Position numbers and translations under genes: made by a program. 64,000 nucleotides of DNA from Massilia eburnea. GTDB lineage: Bacteria > Pseudomonadota > Gammaproteobacteria > Burkholderiales > Burkholderiaceae_D. This document shows, one piece after another, positions 44,123 to 52,756 of this stretch (the first letter of the stretch is position 1; every line of letters begins with the position of its first letter). The notes under the pieces were generated by a model that was not told the origin of the DNA, made no database searches, and worked only from the letters and a program-made list of their open reading frames with translations. The DNA lies in contig NZ_WNKX01000006.1 of the NCBI RefSeq assembly GCF_009720745.1, forward strand, positions 124,001 through 188,000, in the 5' to 3' direction.

Positions 44123-44566
44123 ATGTCTAACGTTGTCACCGCTTCGGCCTACCTCACCCTGCATTACCGCCTCGCCTCGATGGATGGCGTCAATATCGTC
44201 TCCACTTTCGAGGGCAATCCTGCCACGCTGATGCTGGGCCAGGGCCAGCTGGCGCCGAACCTGGAAGCGCTGCTGATCGGCCTGCCGGAAGGGACGCACA
44301 AGGTGTTCGAGCTGGCGCCGGGCGAAGGCTTCGGCCCGCGCAACCCGGACCTGGTGCAGGCCGTGTCCCGTGCTACGCTGGATGAAAACTCCGATCCGGA
44401 CAATGAATACAAGATCGGCGACCTGGTCGACTTTGCGGCGCCAAAGGGCGGCCGCTTCGCCGGCGTGCTGCGCGAACTGCGCGAGGACGTCGCCATCTTC
44501 GACTTCAACCACCCGCTGGCCGGCCAGCCGGTGAAGTTTGAAGTGAACCTTATCTCTGTGCTGTAA
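44123..44566 (+). CDS. fkpB: FKBP-type peptidyl-prolyl isomerase, SlpA/FkpB type
   Basis: The 147-residue cytosolic protein has the SlyD/SlpA layout: an FKBP core split by the insert-in-flap domain (about 70-120; GFGPRNPDLVQAVSR opens it). The first strand reads ASAYLTLHYRLASMDGVNI. It lacks the metal-binding His/Cys tail of SlyD, so it is SlpA-like. It is directly followed by ispH after 6 bases, the conserved fkpB-ispH pair. The start at 44123 is chosen over the upstream frame because it begins with MSNVVTASA. Confidence 0.93.
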   Translation: MSNVVTASAYLTLHYRLASMDGVNIVSTFEGNPATLMLGQGQLAPNLEALLIGLPEGTHKVFELAPGEGFGPRNPDLVQAVSRATLDENSDPDNEYKIGDLVDFAAPKGGRFAGVLRELREDVAIFDFNHPLAGQPVKFEVNLISVL

Positions 44567-44572
44567 AAGAAC

Positions 44573-45499
44573 ATGGACAAAGAAATCCTCCTCGCCCAGC
44601 CTCGCGGCTTTTGTGCCGGCGTTGACCGCGCCATCGAGATCGTCGAGCGCGCGTTGCAGCAGTTCGGCGCGCCGATCTACGTGCGCCACGAAATCGTGCA
44701 CAACGCCTATGTGGTGGAAGACCTGCGCGCCAAGGGCGCCATCTTCATCGAAGAACTGGACGACGTCCCATCCGGCAACACCCTGGTGTTCTCGGCCCAC
44801 GGCGTATCGAAAGCCGTGCGCGCCGAAGCGGAATCGCGCGGCCTGGCCATCTTCGACGCCACCTGCCCGCTGGTGACCAAGGTTCACGTGGAAGTGGCCA
44901 AGATGCGCAAGCAGGGCTGCGAGATCATCATGATCGGCCACAAGGGCCATCCGGAAGTGGAAGGCACCATGGGCCAGACCGAGGAAGGCATGTACCTGGT
45001 CGAAACCTCGGAAGACGTGGCCGCCTTGCAGGTGAAAAATCCGGAGCTGCTGGCCTATGTGTCGCAAACGACGCTTTCCGTCGATGATACGGCACAAATC
45101 ATCGAAGCCCTGAAGGCGAAATACCCGAATATTATTGAACCGAAAAAAGGCGATATCTGCTACGCCACCACCAACCGCCAGGAAGCCGTGAAATTCATGG
45201 CGCCGCAGGTGGAAGTGGTGATCGTGGTGGGCTCGCCGAACAGCTCCAACTCCAACCGCCTGCGCGAAGTGGCGGAGAAGAAGGGCGCCCCGGCCTATAT
45301 GGTGGACAACGCGTCGCAGATCGATCCGGCCTGGCTGGACGGCAAGATGCGCGTGGGCGTGACGGCCGGTGCGTCGGCGCCGGAAGTGCTGGTCGAAGCC
45401 GTGATCAACCGCCTGAAGGAACTGGGCGCGAAGAGCGTGCGCACCCTGGAAGGCGTGGAAGAATCGGTCACTTTCCCATTGCCAAAAGGACTTGGCTGA
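44573..45499 (+). CDS. ispH: 4-hydroxy-3-methylbut-2-enyl diphosphate reductase
   Basis: IspH makes IPP and DMAPP in the last step of the MEP pathway and contains an iron-sulphur cluster. The 308 residues have the three cluster cysteines at 14 (PRGFCAGVD), 98 ([11 protein letters not shown]) and 196 ([11 protein letters not shown]). The length fits E. coli IspH (316). It forms an operon with fkpB. Confidence 0.97.
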   Translation: MDKEILLAQPRGFCAGVDRAIEIVERALQQFGAPIYVRHEIVHNAYVVEDLRAKGAIFIEELDDVPSGNTLVFSAHGVSKAVRAEAESRGLAIFDATCPLVTKVHVEVAKMRKQGCEIIMIGHKGHPEVEGTMGQTEEGMYLVETSEDVAALQVKNPELLAYVSQTTLSVDDTAQIIEALKAKYPNIIEPKKGDICYATTNRQEAVKFMAPQVEVVIVVGSPNSSNSNRLREVAEKKGAPAYMVDNASQIDPAWLDGKMRVGVTAGASAPEVLVEAVINRLKELGAKSVRTLEGVEESVTFPLPKGLG

Positions 45500-45506
45500 A
45501 TATAAT
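45479..45506 (+). promoter_or_regulatory. Predicted promoter of the liv operon inside the end of ispH
   Basis: TTGCCA (45479-45484) and a perfect TATAAT (45501-45506) are 16 bases apart. This would place the start near 45513 and give livH a leader of about 120 bases, which contains a terminator-like hairpin at 45579-45612. Confidence 0.55.
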
Positions 45507-45578
45507 TCTGTTGGATGCGGATTTTCCGCGATTAGTTTTTCGGAAACATCGCTATCATGGCGAACGCTTCCAAAACGG

Positions 45579-45612
45579 CGGCACCACGAGGGAAACCTTG
45601 GGTGCCGTTTTT
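45579..45612 (+). terminator. Terminator-like hairpin in front of livH (ispH terminator or liv attenuator)
   Basis: CGGCACC (45579-45585) pairs with GGTGCCG (45601-45607), with an inner AGG/CCT, followed by TTTTT. A competing outer pairing AAAACGGC/GCCGTTTT is possible. It lies only 22 bases before the livH start, too close to leave room for another promoter, so liv mRNA would have to read through it. Confidence 0.65.
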
Positions 45613-45633
45613 ATTAGTCATTAAAGGCAGACG

Positions 45634-46563
45634 ATGGATACCTTTATCCAACAAATTCTTAACGGCCTGGTGCTGGGTAGTATGTATGCGCTGGTAGCCC
45701 TCGGTTATACGATGGTGTACGGCGTGCTGAACCTGATCAACTTCGCCCACGGCGACGTGCTGATGATCGGCGCGATGGTCGGCCTCTCCATCCTGAATTT
45801 GTTGGGCGTGTATGCGCCTGGCCTGCCGGGCTACCTGCAACTGGGCATCGCCATCATCGGCGCCATCCCCGCCTGCATGCTCGTGAACATCCTGATCGAG
45901 CGCATCGCTTACCGCCGCCTGCGCAATGCCCCGCGCCTGGCGCCGCTGATCACCGCCATCGGCGTGTCCTACCTGCTGCAAACCTTCGCCATGATGATCT
46001 GGGGCCGCAACCCGCTGCCCTTCCCGCAGCTGCTGCCGACCGAGCCAATCATGGTGGGCGGCGCCGTGATCACCGTCACCCAGGTGCTGCTGCTGGTGCT
46101 GGCTGCAGCCTCGATGTTTGGCCTGGTGATGCTGGTGGAGCGCACCCGCATGGGCCGCGCCATGCGCGCCGTGGCGGAAAACCCGCGCGTGGCGGGCTTG
46201 ATGGGCGTGGACTCCAACAAGATCATCGTCGCTACCTTTGCCATCGGCGCGGCCCTGGCTGGCGTAGCGGGCGTGATGTGGGGCGCCAACTACGCGTCCA
46301 TCCAGTTTTCGATGGGCTTCATGCCTGGCCTGAAGGCTTTCTGTGCGGCAGTGCTGGGCGGTATCGGCAATATCTATGGCGCGATGGTCGGCGGCATTGT
46401 ACTGGGCCTGGTCGAATCGCTGGTTGCGGGTTATATCGGCGACTGGACCGGGGGCTTCATCGGCTCCAACTACCAGGATATCGTTGCCTTCGTAGTGCTG
46501 ATCCTGGTGCTGACGGTGCGTCCGTCCGGCATCATGGGTGAACGCGTGGCAGACCGCGCCTGA
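45634..46563 (+). CDS. livH: Branched-chain amino acid ABC transporter permease LivH
   Basis: The 309-residue permease has eight helices and the family pattern NGLVLGSMYALVALGYTMVYGVLNLINFAHGD at its start (read in parts LGSMYALVALG and NFAHGD). It forms the inner-membrane channel with LivM. livM follows after 13 bases. No substrate-binding protein (livJ/K) gene is seen next to it; it must be elsewhere. Confidence 0.95.
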   Translation: MDTFIQQILNGLVLGSMYALVALGYTMVYGVLNLINFAHGDVLMIGAMVGLSILNLLGVYAPGLPGYLQLGIAIIGAIPACMLVNILIERIAYRRLRNAPRLAPLITAIGVSYLLQTFAMMIWGRNPLPFPQLLPTEPIMVGGAVITVTQVLLLVLAAASMFGLVMLVERTRMGRAMRAVAENPRVAGLMGVDSNKIIVATFAIGAALAGVAGVMWGANYASIQFSMGFMPGLKAFCAAVLGGIGNIYGAMVGGIVLGLVESLVAGYIGDWTGGFIGSNYQDIVAFVVLILVLTVRPSGIMGERVADRA

Positions 46564-46576
46564 TAAGGAAGTGACA

Positions 46577-47791
46577 ATGCTGAACTTCGACGTACAAAAG
46601 AATCCCAAGCAGGCGTATATCAGCATGGCGCTGCTGTTCGCCGCGCTGATTATCTTCCCGTTCGCGGCCGCACCGTTCGGCAATTCGTGGGTGCGTATCG
46701 CCGACCTGGCGCTGCTCTACATCATGCTGGCCGTCGGCCTGAACATCGTGGTGGGTTTTGCCGGTTTGCTCGACCTGGGCTATATCGCGTTTTATGCGGT
46801 GGGCGCTTACATGACCGGACTGCTTGCATCGCCGCAGTTTGCCGCCGTCCTGGAATCGCTGGTCAACGTGAATCCGGCCGTTGGCGAGGCGCTGGCCAGG
46901 CTGCTGGGCGAGGACATCCGCACCAACGGCATTCACTTGTCGGTCTGGGTGATCGTGCCGATGGCGGCGGCGCTGGCTGGCATGTTCGGCGCGCTGCTGG
47001 GCGCGCCGACGCTGAAGCTGCGCGGCGACTACCTGGCCATCGTGACGCTGGGCTTCGGTGAAATCATCCGCATCTTCATGAATAACCTGAACGATCCGGT
47101 CAATATCACCAACGGCCCGCAGGGCATCAACCTGATCGACCCGATCCGGGTGTTCGGCGTCAACCTGGCGGGCGAGCAGGGCTCGCGCGCCACCGTGTTC
47201 ATCGGCAGCTTCTCCATGCCTTCGGTGAACGCCTACTATTTCCTGTTCCTGTTGCTGACCGTCGTGACCGTGTTCGTCACCACCCGGTTGCAGCACTCGC
47301 GCCTGGGCCGTGCATGGGTGGCGATCCGCGAAGATGAAATCGCGGCCAAGGCCATGGGCATCAATACCCGCAACGTGAAACTGCTGGCGTTCTCGATGGG
47401 CGCCTGCTTCGGCGGCGTGGCCGGCGCCATGTTCGCTTCCTTCCAGGGCTTCGTGTCGCCGGAATCGTTCTCGCTGACCGAGTCGATCGCCGTGCTGGCG
47501 ATGGTGGTGCTGGGCGGTATCGGCCACATTCCAGGCGTAGTGCTGGGCGGCGCGCTGCTGGCGGCGCTGCCGGAAATCCTGCGCCATGTGGTGGAGCCGC
47601 TGCAGATGAAGTTGTTCGGCAAAGTCGTGGTCGAAGCGGAAGTGCTGCGCCAGCTCCTGTACGGCCTGGCCATGGTGGTGATCATGCTGACCCGTCCTGC
47701 GGGCCTGTGGCCTTCGCCCAAGCATGAAGATCGTCCTACGGATGGCGACGCGGACTCCAAAGGCCAGTCCACCGGCGTAATGGCAGCATGA
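46577..47791 (+). CDS. livM: Branched-chain amino acid ABC transporter permease LivM
   Basis: The 404-residue inner-membrane permease has about ten helices. Typical segments are YIMLAVGLNIVVGFAGLLDLGYIAFYAVGAY and GIGHIPGVVLGG. It has a longer soluble loop in the middle (about 90-125) and a hydrophilic tail. The start at 46577 (MLNFDVQ) follows AAGGAAGTG. Its stop lies next to the livG start. Confidence 0.95.
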   Translation: MLNFDVQKNPKQAYISMALLFAALIIFPFAAAPFGNSWVRIADLALLYIMLAVGLNIVVGFAGLLDLGYIAFYAVGAYMTGLLASPQFAAVLESLVNVNPAVGEALARLLGEDIRTNGIHLSVWVIVPMAAALAGMFGALLGAPTLKLRGDYLAIVTLGFGEIIRIFMNNLNDPVNITNGPQGINLIDPIRVFGVNLAGEQGSRATVFIGSFSMPSVNAYYFLFLLLTVVTVFVTTRLQHSRLGRAWVAIREDEIAAKAMGINTRNVKLLAFSMGACFGGVAGAMFASFQGFVSPESFSLTESIAVLAMVVLGGIGHIPGVVLGGALLAALPEILRHVVEPLQMKLFGKVVVEAEVLRQLLYGLAMVVIMLTRPAGLWPSPKHEDRPTDGDADSKGQSTGVMAA

Positions 47792-47802
47792 GGTTAGTCG
47801 AG

Positions 47803-48573
47803 ATGAACGATCAAGTAATCCTGAATATCGAAGGCGTCAACAAACGCTTCGGCGGCCTGCAGGCGCTGACCGACGTGCGCATCAAGATCAACAAGGGCCA
47901 GATCTACGGCCTGATCGGCCCCAATGGCGCCGGCAAGACCACCTTCTTCAATGTGATCACTGGCTTGTACCAGCCGGATACCGGCACCTTCGAGCTGGCA
48001 GGGAAGCCATACTCGCCGTCGGCGCCGCACGCCGTGGCCAAGGCCGGCATTGCGCGCACCTTCCAGAACATCCGCCTGTTCGGTGAAATGACTGCGCTGG
48101 AGAACGTGATGGTGGGACGCCATGTGCGTTCGCACCAGGGTGTGTTCGGCGCCATCTTCCGCCACAAGGCTGCACGCGAAGAGGAACAGGCGATCCGCAA
48201 GCGCGCCCAGGAGCTGCTGGACTTCGTCGGCATCGGCCAGTTCGCCAGCCGCACCTCGAAATACCTGTCGTACGGCGACCAGCGCCGCCTTGAGATTGCA
48301 CGCGCCCTGGCGACCGATCCGCAACTGCTGGCGCTGGACGAACCGGCAGCCGGCATGAACGCGACCGAGAAGCTGGCGCTGCGCGAGCTGCTGGTCAAGA
48401 TCAAGAACGAAGGCAAGACCGTGCTGCTGATCGAGCACGATGTGAAGCTGATGATGGGCCTGTGCGACCGCATCAGCGTGCTCGAATACGGCAAGCTGAT
48501 TGCCGAAGGCTTGCCCGCCGAAATCCAAAGCAACAAAGCCGTGATTGAAGCCTATCTGGGAGGAGCGCACTGA
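47803..48573 (+). CDS. livG: Branched-chain amino acid ABC transporter ATPase LivG
   Basis: The 256-residue ATPase has Walker A GPNGAGKTT, signature LSYGDQRRLEIARALA and Walker B LLALDEPAAGMN, with the LivG insert around GRHVRSHQGVFGAIF. The start MNDQVILNIEG at 47803 has GAGG nine bases upstream and is preferred over the ATG at 47788 that overlaps the livM stop. Confidence 0.95.
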   Translation: MNDQVILNIEGVNKRFGGLQALTDVRIKINKGQIYGLIGPNGAGKTTFFNVITGLYQPDTGTFELAGKPYSPSAPHAVAKAGIARTFQNIRLFGEMTALENVMVGRHVRSHQGVFGAIFRHKAAREEEQAIRKRAQELLDFVGIGQFASRTSKYLSYGDQRRLEIARALATDPQLLALDEPAAGMNATEKLALRELLVKIKNEGKTVLLIEHDVKLMMGLCDRISVLEYGKLIAEGLPAEIQSNKAVIEAYLGGAH

Positions 48574-49295
48574 TGGGCGCCAATGTGTTGAAAGTATCGG
48601 GCCTGAAGGTCGCTTACGGCGGCATCAAGGCGGTCAAAGGCATCGACCTGGAAGTGAACGAAGGCGAACTGGTCACCCTGATCGGCGCCAACGGCGCGGG
48701 CAAGACCACTACGCTGAAGGCGATCACCGGCACCCTGCCGCCTTGCAAGGTGGAGGGCACCGTGTCTTACATGGGCGCGTCCCTGAAGGGGACGCAATCT
48801 TTCCACCTGGTCGAGAAAAAGCTGGCCATGGTGCCGGAAGGCCGCGGCGTCTTCACGCGCATGACCATCACCGAAAACCTGATGATGGGCGCCTACACCA
48901 TGAGCGACAAGGCCGCGATTGCTGCCGATATCGAAAAGTGGTTCAGCATCTTTCCACGCCTGAAGGAGCGCGCGGCGCAACTGGCGGGCACCCTGTCCGG
49001 CGGCGAACAGCAGATGCTGGCCATGGCGCGCGCGCTGATGTGCCACCCGCACCTGCTGCTGCTCGACGAGCCGTCGATGGGCCTGTCGCCGATCATGGTG
49101 GAAAAGATCTTTGAAGTGATCCGCGACGTGCACCGGCAGGGCATCACCATCCTGCTGGTGGAGCAGAATGCCAAGCTGGCGCTGCAGGCTGCCAACCGCG
49201 GCTACGTGATGGAGTCGGGCGCGGTCACCATGACCGGCAATGCCGACGACATGCTGCACGACCCGCGCGTAAAAGCCGCCTACCTCGGCGAATAA
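48573..49295 (+). CDS. livF: Branched-chain amino acid ABC transporter ATPase LivF
   Basis: The 240-residue ATPase has Walker A GANGAGKTT, signature LSGGEQQMLAMARALM and Walker B LLLLDEPSMGLS. The ATG shares its A with the livG stop (TGATG), so translation is coupled. The two ATPases are the usual pair for the liv permease. It ends convergently with the histidine kinase gene, with only two bases between. Confidence 0.95.
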   Translation: MGANVLKVSGLKVAYGGIKAVKGIDLEVNEGELVTLIGANGAGKTTTLKAITGTLPPCKVEGTVSYMGASLKGTQSFHLVEKKLAMVPEGRGVFTRMTITENLMMGAYTMSDKAAIAADIEKWFSIFPRLKERAAQLAGTLSGGEQQMLAMARALMCHPHLLLLDEPSMGLSPIMVEKIFEVIRDVHRQGITILLVEQNAKLALQAANRGYVMESGAVTMTGNADDMLHDPRVKAAYLGE

Positions 49296-49297
49296 GT

Positions 49298-50587
49298 TCA
49301 GAATTCGATTGAAACGCTGAAACCGCCGCCCTCGCGGTTCGCCATGCCGACGCGGGCGCCGTGGTTGTCGGCGATATGGCGCACGATGGACAGCCCCAGG
49401 CCGCAGCCGCCGGCAAGGCTGCCTTCCGGACGGAAGAAGCGGTCGGACAGGCGCGGCAAATCGGCCGGGTTGACGCCGGGGCCATTGTCGTTCACGCGCA
49501 GCAGGGCGCCATTGCCTTGCTGCTGCACGATCACGTCGACGCGCCCGCCTTCCGGCGAATAGCGCAGGGCATTGTCCAGCAGGTTGTTCAGCAGGATGCG
49601 CAGGCTATCCGGCTCGGCGCGCACGTACACCGCCTCTTGCCCCTCCACGCCCAGGTCGACGCTGCGGCTTTCGGCCAGCGTGCTGTAATCGGCCACCGCA
49701 TCGCAGGCCAGGCGCCGCAGGTCGACGTTCTGCAGGTCCTGCCGCGCGGGCCCCGATTCCACCCGCGCCAGGTTAAGCAGCTGGTGCACCAGGTGGGCGG
49801 TTCGGTCGAGCCGCTCGTGCAGCTTGGCGAAGTTGAGCTGACGCGCTTCGTCGTTGCCGGCGCGTTCCATCAATTGCAATTGCAGCTTGAGGGCGGTGAT
49901 CGGCGAACGCAGTTCATGCGCCGCATCGGCGACAAAGGTGCGCTGGGTTTCCAGCGATTGGCTAAAGCGTTCCAGCAAGCCGTTCAGCGCTTCCACCACC
50001 GGCACCAGCTCACCCGGCCAGCCGTCCGGCGGCAACGGCTCAAGCATGGCCGGCGAGCGGTGCGCCAGCGCCTTGGTCAGGAATTCCAGCGGGCGCATGG
50101 CGCGGTTGACCACCACCTGCACCAGGATGGCCATCAGGCCAATGAAAGCCAGCAGCGGCAAGCCGGTACGCAGCACGATGGCCGCAGCCATGTGGTCGCG
50201 TACCGCCAGCGCCTGGCTGGCCTGCACATAGCGCCCATTCTCTCTGCCGCCGTAGACGCGCCAGGCCTCGCCGCGCTGCTCGACCACCGAATAGCCCGAC
50301 AGGTCGTGGCGCTGCACGTGCGCCGACGGCTTGGAGTCGTATAGCAGCCTGCCGTCGGCATCCCACGCCTGCAGCACAAAGTCTTCTTGCGGATCTTCGA
50401 CGGACATCTGCAGTATGTCGGAGGCCAGCTTGTCCGGCAGGGCATTGACCAGCTGCCGCAATTGGGTGTCTTCCAGTTCGTTGGTTTCGATGCGCAGGGC
50501 GCGGTATTGCAGCCAGCCCGCTCCCGTGGTGGCGGCCACGGTGGCGCACAGCATGCCCACCTGCAGCTGGCGGCGCACCGTGGCCAT
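49298..50587 (-). CDS. Sensor histidine kinase, QseC/PmrB type
   Basis: The 429-residue inner-membrane kinase has two helices (about 10-28 and 135-160) around a periplasmic sensor of about 110 residues, then HAMP-like, HisKA (FVADAAHELRSPITALKLQ, His about 225) and HATPase_c domains (NNLLDNALRYSP, NDNGPGV, GGCGLGLSI). All boxes are complete. The ATG overlaps the regulator stop (TGATG), so both proteins are made together. It is divergent from a lipid-modification-like cassette. The signal it senses cannot be deduced; PmrB relatives respond to metal ions and low pH, QseC relatives to various signals. Confidence 0.92.
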   Translation of the reverse strand: MATVRRQLQVGMLCATVAATTGAGWLQYRALRIETNELEDTQLRQLVNALPDKLASDILQMSVEDPQEDFVLQAWDADGRLLYDSKPSAHVQRHDLSGYSVVEQRGEAWRVYGGRENGRYVQASQALAVRDHMAAAIVLRTGLPLLAFIGLMAILVQVVVNRAMRPLEFLTKALAHRSPAMLEPLPPDGWPGELVPVVEALNGLLERFSQSLETQRTFVADAAHELRSPITALKLQLQLMERAGNDEARQLNFAKLHERLDRTAHLVHQLLNLARVESGPARQDLQNVDLRRLACDAVADYSTLAESRSVDLGVEGQEAVYVRAEPDSLRILLNNLLDNALRYSPEGGRVDVIVQQQGNGALLRVNDNGPGVNPADLPRLSDRFFRPEGSLAGGCGLGLSIVRHIADNHGARVGMANREGGGFSVSIEF

Positions 50588-51246
50588 CACGGTTCGGCCA
50601 CCTTGTAGCCGACCCCGCGCACGTTCTGGATCAGGTCGGGGCCCAGCTTCTTGCGCAGATGGTGGATGTAGACGTCGATGGCATTGCTCTCGATCTCGGC
50701 ATCCCAGCCGTAAAGGCGTTCTTCCAGCTTGCGTTTCGGTACCACGGCGCCCGGTTCGTCGAGCAGCACGCGCAATACGGCGAACTCACGGGCCGACAGC
50801 GTGACTTCGGCGCCGTCGCAAGTGACGACGTGGCTTGCCAGGTCGAGCCGCAGCCGGCCATGCACGATCACCGAACTGCTGCGCGAGACGCGGCGCCGCA
50901 GCAGGGCGCGGATGCGCGCCAGCAGCTCGTCCAGGTCGAAGGGCTTGCCCAGGTAATCGTCGGCGCCGGCGTCCAGCGCTTCGATGCGGGCTGCCGTGCC
51001 TTCGCGCGCCGTGACCACCAGGATAGGCACGTCGTTGCCGCGCGCGCGGATCGTGCGCAGCACAGCCATCCCTTCGCGGCGGGGCAGGCCAAGGTCGAGC
51101 AGCACCAGGTCGTAGCTGTTGGCCGCCGCCGCCAGTTCGGCGCTGGCGCCATCGCGCACCCAGTCCAGTGCGTAGTTCTCGCTGCGCAGGCCGGCCTCGA
51201 TGCTGTCGCCGATCATGTCATCGTCTTCAACCAGTAACAATCGCAC
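50587..51246 (-). CDS. OmpR-family response regulator, QseB/PmrA type
   Basis: The 219-residue regulator has a receiver domain (LLLVEDDDMIG; phospho-acceptor Asp in LVLLDLGLP, about residue 50; switch Lys in GKPFDLDEL) and an OmpR winged helix domain (IDVYIHHLRKKLG ... VRGVGYKV). A GTG at 51246 with AGGGA seven bases upstream is the preferred start; the frame can be extended to 51279. It lies first in the operon with its kinase. OmpR-type proteins bind direct repeats with an 11-base period, such as the one at 51292-51308. Confidence 0.93.
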   Translation of the reverse strand: MRLLLVEDDDMIGDSIEAGLRSENYALDWVRDGASAELAAAANSYDLVLLDLGLPRREGMAVLRTIRARGNDVPILVVTAREGTAARIEALDAGADDYLGKPFDLDELLARIRALLRRRVSRSSSVIVHGRLRLDLASHVVTCDGAEVTLSAREFAVLRVLLDEPGAVVPKRKLEERLYGWDAEIESNAIDVYIHHLRKKLGPDLIQNVRGVGYKVAEP

Positions 51247-51291
51247 TTCACAATCCCTGTTCAATATTGCGCTAACCATATCATGCCGGCG

Positions 51292-51308
51292 CTTAACGTT
51301 GTCTTAAT
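51292..51308. promoter_or_regulatory. PmrA-box-like direct repeat between the two-component system and the glycan cassette
   Basis: CTTAAC (51292-51297), five bases GTTGT, and CTTAAT (51303-51308) give an 11-base period. The known PmrA box of enterobacteria is a repeat of YTTAAK units with a 5-base spacer. Here one repeat differs in its last base. The site is 24 bases before the cassette's first ATG and 46 bases from the regulator's start. Confidence 0.6.
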
Positions 51309-51331
51309 GCAGCTGCTGATACGCTTTCCCA

Positions 51332-52756
51332 ATGACTCAAAATCTTTCGTTGCAAGTTACTCAAGATGCCGCGCTGCCAGGCGAGGCGGGCGCCCTGCAG
51401 CCGCGGCTCAAGACGTGGTTTTATGCGGCGCTGGCCCTGCTGCTGGTGGCCCGCCTGGCCCTGATGGCGCTGGGGCCGCTGGCCGATACCACCGAAGCGC
51501 GATACGGCGAACTGGCGCGCCAGACGGTGGTGCACGGCTATTGGCTGATGCCGCATATGGATGCGCAGACGCCATTCTTCGCCAAGCCGCCGCTGTCGAC
51601 CTGGAGCAGCGCCGTGGCAATGGAACTGCTGGGTGTGAATGAATTCGCCGCGCGCCTGCCAGCCTTGCTGTTCTCTTCCCTGGCGGCCTGGATCTGCTAT
51701 GCCTGGGCTGGCGCGCATGGCGTGCGCCAGCGCTGGCTGGTGCTGCCGGTGCTGGCCGCGACACCGATCTTCTTCGTCAGCGCGGGCGCAGTGATGACCG
51801 ATGCCGTCCAGATGCTGGTTGTGGGCGGGGCGCAGTATTTCGCCTGGCTGGCCATGCAGGAAAAGTCGCGCCGGGCCCGCCTGGCATTCTGGGCCTTCAT
51901 CGGCCTGGGCGCCCTGGCCAAGGGGCTGGCGACGTGGGCCCTGATCGGCATGCCGATCTTGGCCTGGGCCATGTTGCCGGGCCGCCGCCTGGCTGAGCTA
52001 TGGGAACTGTGGGACTGGCGCGGCGTACTGCTGGCGCTGCTGCTCTTCGTGCCATGGTACGCAGCGGCCGAGCATGCCTACCCCGGCTTCCTGAGCTACT
52101 TCATCGTTGGCGAGCATTTCTCGCGCTTCCTGGTGCCCGGCTGGACGGGCGACCGCTATGGCTTCGCGCACCGCCAGCCATGGGGCGCGATCTGGGTATT
52201 CTGGCTGGGCGGCGTGCTGCCCTGGATTGTGCTGTTTGCCACCCGCCTGACCGCCGTGCTGCGCCTGCGCCGCGCCACCCCGCTGGAAGCCTACCTGTGG
52301 TGCGCCACCCTGGTGCCGCTGCTGTTCTTCACCTTCAGCCGCAACATCATCGGGACCTATACCTTGACTGCCGTGCCGGCTTTCGCGGTGCTGGCAGCTG
52401 GCTGGCTGGACCGGATGGAGGCGGCCGCATTGCGCAAGGCCGGGATGGCCTTGGCCGGCTTCGCCTTGCTGGTGCTGCTTGCTGTGCCTTTCATCCTGAG
52501 CCGGCAGGAGATGAGTTCGGAGCGCGCCCTGTTGCGTGCTGCGGCGCAGGCGGCGCCGGGCGCTCCGCTGCAGTATCTGGCCAAGCCCGCCTTCTCGTCG
52601 GCCTTTTACGGCGATACCTTGATCCAGCCGGCAGCGCCCGGCGCACCAATGCCTGCATCAGGCCTGGTTGTGGTGGATAATGAAAAGGTGGCAGCCATTC
52701 GCGGCCGCGTGCTGTTCCACGGCGCGCACCGCACATTGTTGGAGGTAACGCCATGA
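51332..52756 (+). CDS. ArnT-like GT39/GT83 lipid-linked sugar transferase
   Basis: The 474-residue membrane protein has about twelve helices. The first periplasmic loop has DTTEARYGELARQ, the acidic GT-C motif (as in ArnT DETRYAE), followed by HMDAQTPFFAKPPL. ArnT-type enzymes move an amino sugar from undecaprenyl phosphate to lipid A in the periplasm. It is the first gene of a four-gene set with overlapping stops and starts. There is no clear ribosome site in front of the ATG at 51332, so the start could be later or the mRNA almost leaderless. Confidence 0.85.
   Translation: MTQNLSLQVTQDAALPGEAGALQPRLKTWFYAALALLLVARLALMALGPLADTTEARYGELARQTVVHGYWLMPHMDAQTPFFAKPPLSTWSSAVAMELLGVNEFAARLPALLFSSLAAWICYAWAGAHGVRQRWLVLPVLAATPIFFVSAGAVMTDAVQMLVVGGAQYFAWLAMQEKSRRARLAFWAFIGLGALAKGLATWALIGMPILAWAMLPGRRLAELWELWDWRGVLLALLLFVPWYAAAEHAYPGFLSYFIVGEHFSRFLVPGWTGDRYGFAHRQPWGAIWVFWLGGVLPWIVLFATRLTAVLRLRRATPLEAYLWCATLVPLLFFTFSRNIIGTYTLTAVPAFAVLAAGWLDRMEAAALRKAGMALAGFALLVLLAVPFILSRQEMSSERALLRAAAQAAPGAPLQYLAKPAFSSAFYGDTLIQPAAPGAPMPASGLVVVDNEKVAAIRGRVLFHGAHRTLLEVTP

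Noticed and set aside
45557..45690. Leader peptide with Leu-Leu-Val-Ile codons before livH as a classical attenuator
   Set aside because: The codons lie at and after the terminator, the frame runs on into livH and its ribosome site is weak; kept only as a side note to the leader finding.
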